A stretch of DNA of 6,638 nucleotides from contig JAAZMG010000180.1 of NCBI GenBank assembly GCA_012798935.1, forward strand, positions 1-6,638, in the 5' to 3' direction. The notes under the pieces were generated by a model. The model was not told the DNA's origin. It made no database searches and worked only from the letters and a program-made list of their open reading frames with translations. Every line of letters begins with the position of its first letter. Positions within the stretch are counted from its first letter, which is position 1. The stretch comes from Tissierellia bacterium. Lineage in GTDB: Bacteria; Bacillota; Clostridia; Tissierellales; Tepidimicrobiaceae. This document shows positions 5,717-6,638 of the stretch, piece by piece. A program made the translations under genes and the position numbers.

Positions 5717-6610
5717 ATGAATGGAATTATTAATATATTTAAACCTAAAGGCATAACTTCTCATGATGCTGTAAGTATGATGAGAAGGACTTTAGGGATA
5801 AAAAAAATCGGACATACTGGAACTTTAGACCCAAATGCAACTGGAGTTCTGCCTTTATGTGTGGGTAAAGGTACTCGTATTAGTGAATATTTGCTAGATG
5901 TAGATAAAGAGTATATAGGAGAGCTAAGTTTAGGATTATCTACAGATACACAAGATAGTGATGGAAAAATATTAAAACGATCCCATAAGATAGTTAGTAG
6001 AGATGATATCTACAAAGCATTTGATAAATTTAAAGGAGAGATCTGGCAAATCCCTCCAATGTATTCTGCTATAAGATATAATGGGAAAAAACTATATGAA
6101 CTTGCTAGGGAAGGTAAAGTAGTAAATAGAAAAGTTAGAAATGTAAAAATATATAATTTAGATATAATTAATATACTTGATAATAAAAAAGTTATTTTTT
6201 ATACAAAATGCTCCAAGGGCACATATATAAGAACCTTATGTGACGATATTGGAGAGTATTTAGGTACATACGGGTATATGTCATACTTAATTAGGGTTGG
6301 TGTAGGGGATTTTAAAATAGCTGATAGTTATAGTATTGATTATATTGAAAATCTAACTAAGGAAAAATTAAAGACTGTTATTTTACCTATAGATGATGGA
6401 TTAAGCCATATAGATTCTTTAATAATAGAAGATGAGTTTTTTAAAAAATTAATAAATGGAGCAGCAATACCATTAACAAAGGATATGGTTAAGAATTATA
6501 GTGAAAATATGCCTATAAAAATATATTGTAAAACCATATTTATAGGTATAGGAAAAATTATAAAAAAGAATAATGAAATCTATATTAAGATGGATAAAGT
6601 TCTTGTATAA
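5717..6610 (+). CDS. truB: tRNA pseudouridine(55) synthase TruB
   Basis: TruB converts uridine 55 in the T-loop of nearly all tRNAs to pseudouridine and also acts as a tRNA-folding chaperone. The 297-residue product has the family's normal length. It shows the N-terminal NIFKPKGITSHDAV, the catalytic segment GHTGTLDPNATGVLP with nucleophile Asp38, the KEYIGEL strand (64-70) with the pocket Tyr66, QIPPMYSAIRYNGKKLYELA (111-130), and SKGTYIRTLCDDIGE (166-180) with the conserved Arg172. A C-terminal PUA-like region (about 230-297) is less conserved. The ATG at 5717 has AGGTGAT (5707-5713), which overlaps the TGA of nrnA, so translation of the two is probably coupled. The 3' part is very A/T-rich but the frame is intact. 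Confidence 0.97.
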   Translation: MNGIINIFKPKGITSHDAVSMMRRTLGIKKIGHTGTLDPNATGVLPLCVGKGTRISEYLLDVDKEYIGELSLGLSTDTQDSDGKILKRSHKIVSRDDIYKAFDKFKGEIWQIPPMYSAIRYNGKKLYELAREGKVVNRKVRNVKIYNLDIINILDNKKVIFYTKCSKGTYIRTLCDDIGEYLGTYGYMSYLIRVGVGDFKIADSYSIDYIENLTKEKLKTVILPIDDGLSHIDSLIIEDEFFKKLINGAAIPLTKDMVKNYSENMPIKIYCKTIFIGIGKIIKKNNEIYIKMDKVLV

Positions 6611-6620
6611 GGTGATAGAT

Positions 6621-6638
6621 ATGGAAATAATAGATTTA
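6621..6638 (+). CDS. ribF: Start of probable riboflavin kinase/FAD synthetase (3' partial)
   Basis: Only six codons (MEIIDL) lie in the window. A good ribosome binding site, AAGGTGAT (6609-6616), overlaps the truB stop codon and stands at correct spacing before the ATG. The gene after truB in this operon is nearly always ribF, the bifunctional enzyme making FMN and FAD, and its product often begins with a short strand like this. The call rests on gene order, not on recognisable motifs. Confidence 0.6.

Noticed and set aside
1..6638. Search for mobile elements, CRISPR repeats, tRNA or rRNA genes, and foreign gene cargo
   Set aside because: None was seen. Gene order, base composition and codon use are uniform and the genes are all core housekeeping functions.

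Overview
The window is a low-G+C, strongly A/T-biased stretch in which every gene lies on the + strand. It is the classic transcription/translation operon of a Firmicute: the 3' end of polC, then rimP, nusA, rnpM (ylxR), infB, rbfA, nrnA (DHH phosphoesterase), truB and the first codons of what is probably ribF. PolC-type replicative polymerase, strong AGGAGGTGAT-like ribosome binding sites and A/T-rich codon choice point to Firmicutes. An nrnA-type gene between rbfA and truB points to the Clostridia/Tissierellia side rather than Bacillus. I cannot name a genus from the sequence alone.

Layout: polC ends at 327. The only sizeable non-coding stretch is 328-492 (165 nt). It carries a plausible extended -10 promoter whose -35 overlaps the polC stop codon, then a 9-bp G/C-rich hairpin followed by a broken U-tract, which could serve as the polC terminator and/or a leader attenuator of the operon. 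From rimP onwards the genes are packed: gaps are 15 nt (rimP-nusA), 19 nt (nusA-rnpM), 48 nt (rnpM-infB), 13 nt (infB-rbfA), an 8-nt overlap (rbfA-nrnA), 4 nt (nrnA-truB) and 10 nt (truB-ribF). No internal terminator is visible, so one polycistronic transcript is likely.

How the genes work together: NusA acts on RNA polymerase pausing and termination. RimP and RbfA help mature the 30S subunit, IF2 starts translation, RnpM is an RNA-binding protein linked to RNase P, NrnA removes very short RNAs and pAp, and TruB makes pseudouridine 55 in tRNA. The operon thus couples transcription, ribosome assembly, initiation and RNA processing.

No undescribed system is apparent; this is conserved core genome. 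The points most worth a second look are the loss of both C-terminal-domain cysteines in IF2 (residues 593 and 639), the leader hairpin with an interrupted U-tract upstream of the operon that encodes NusA, the missing ylxQ gene between rnpM and infB, and the use of TTG starts by three genes (rimP, rnpM, infB).
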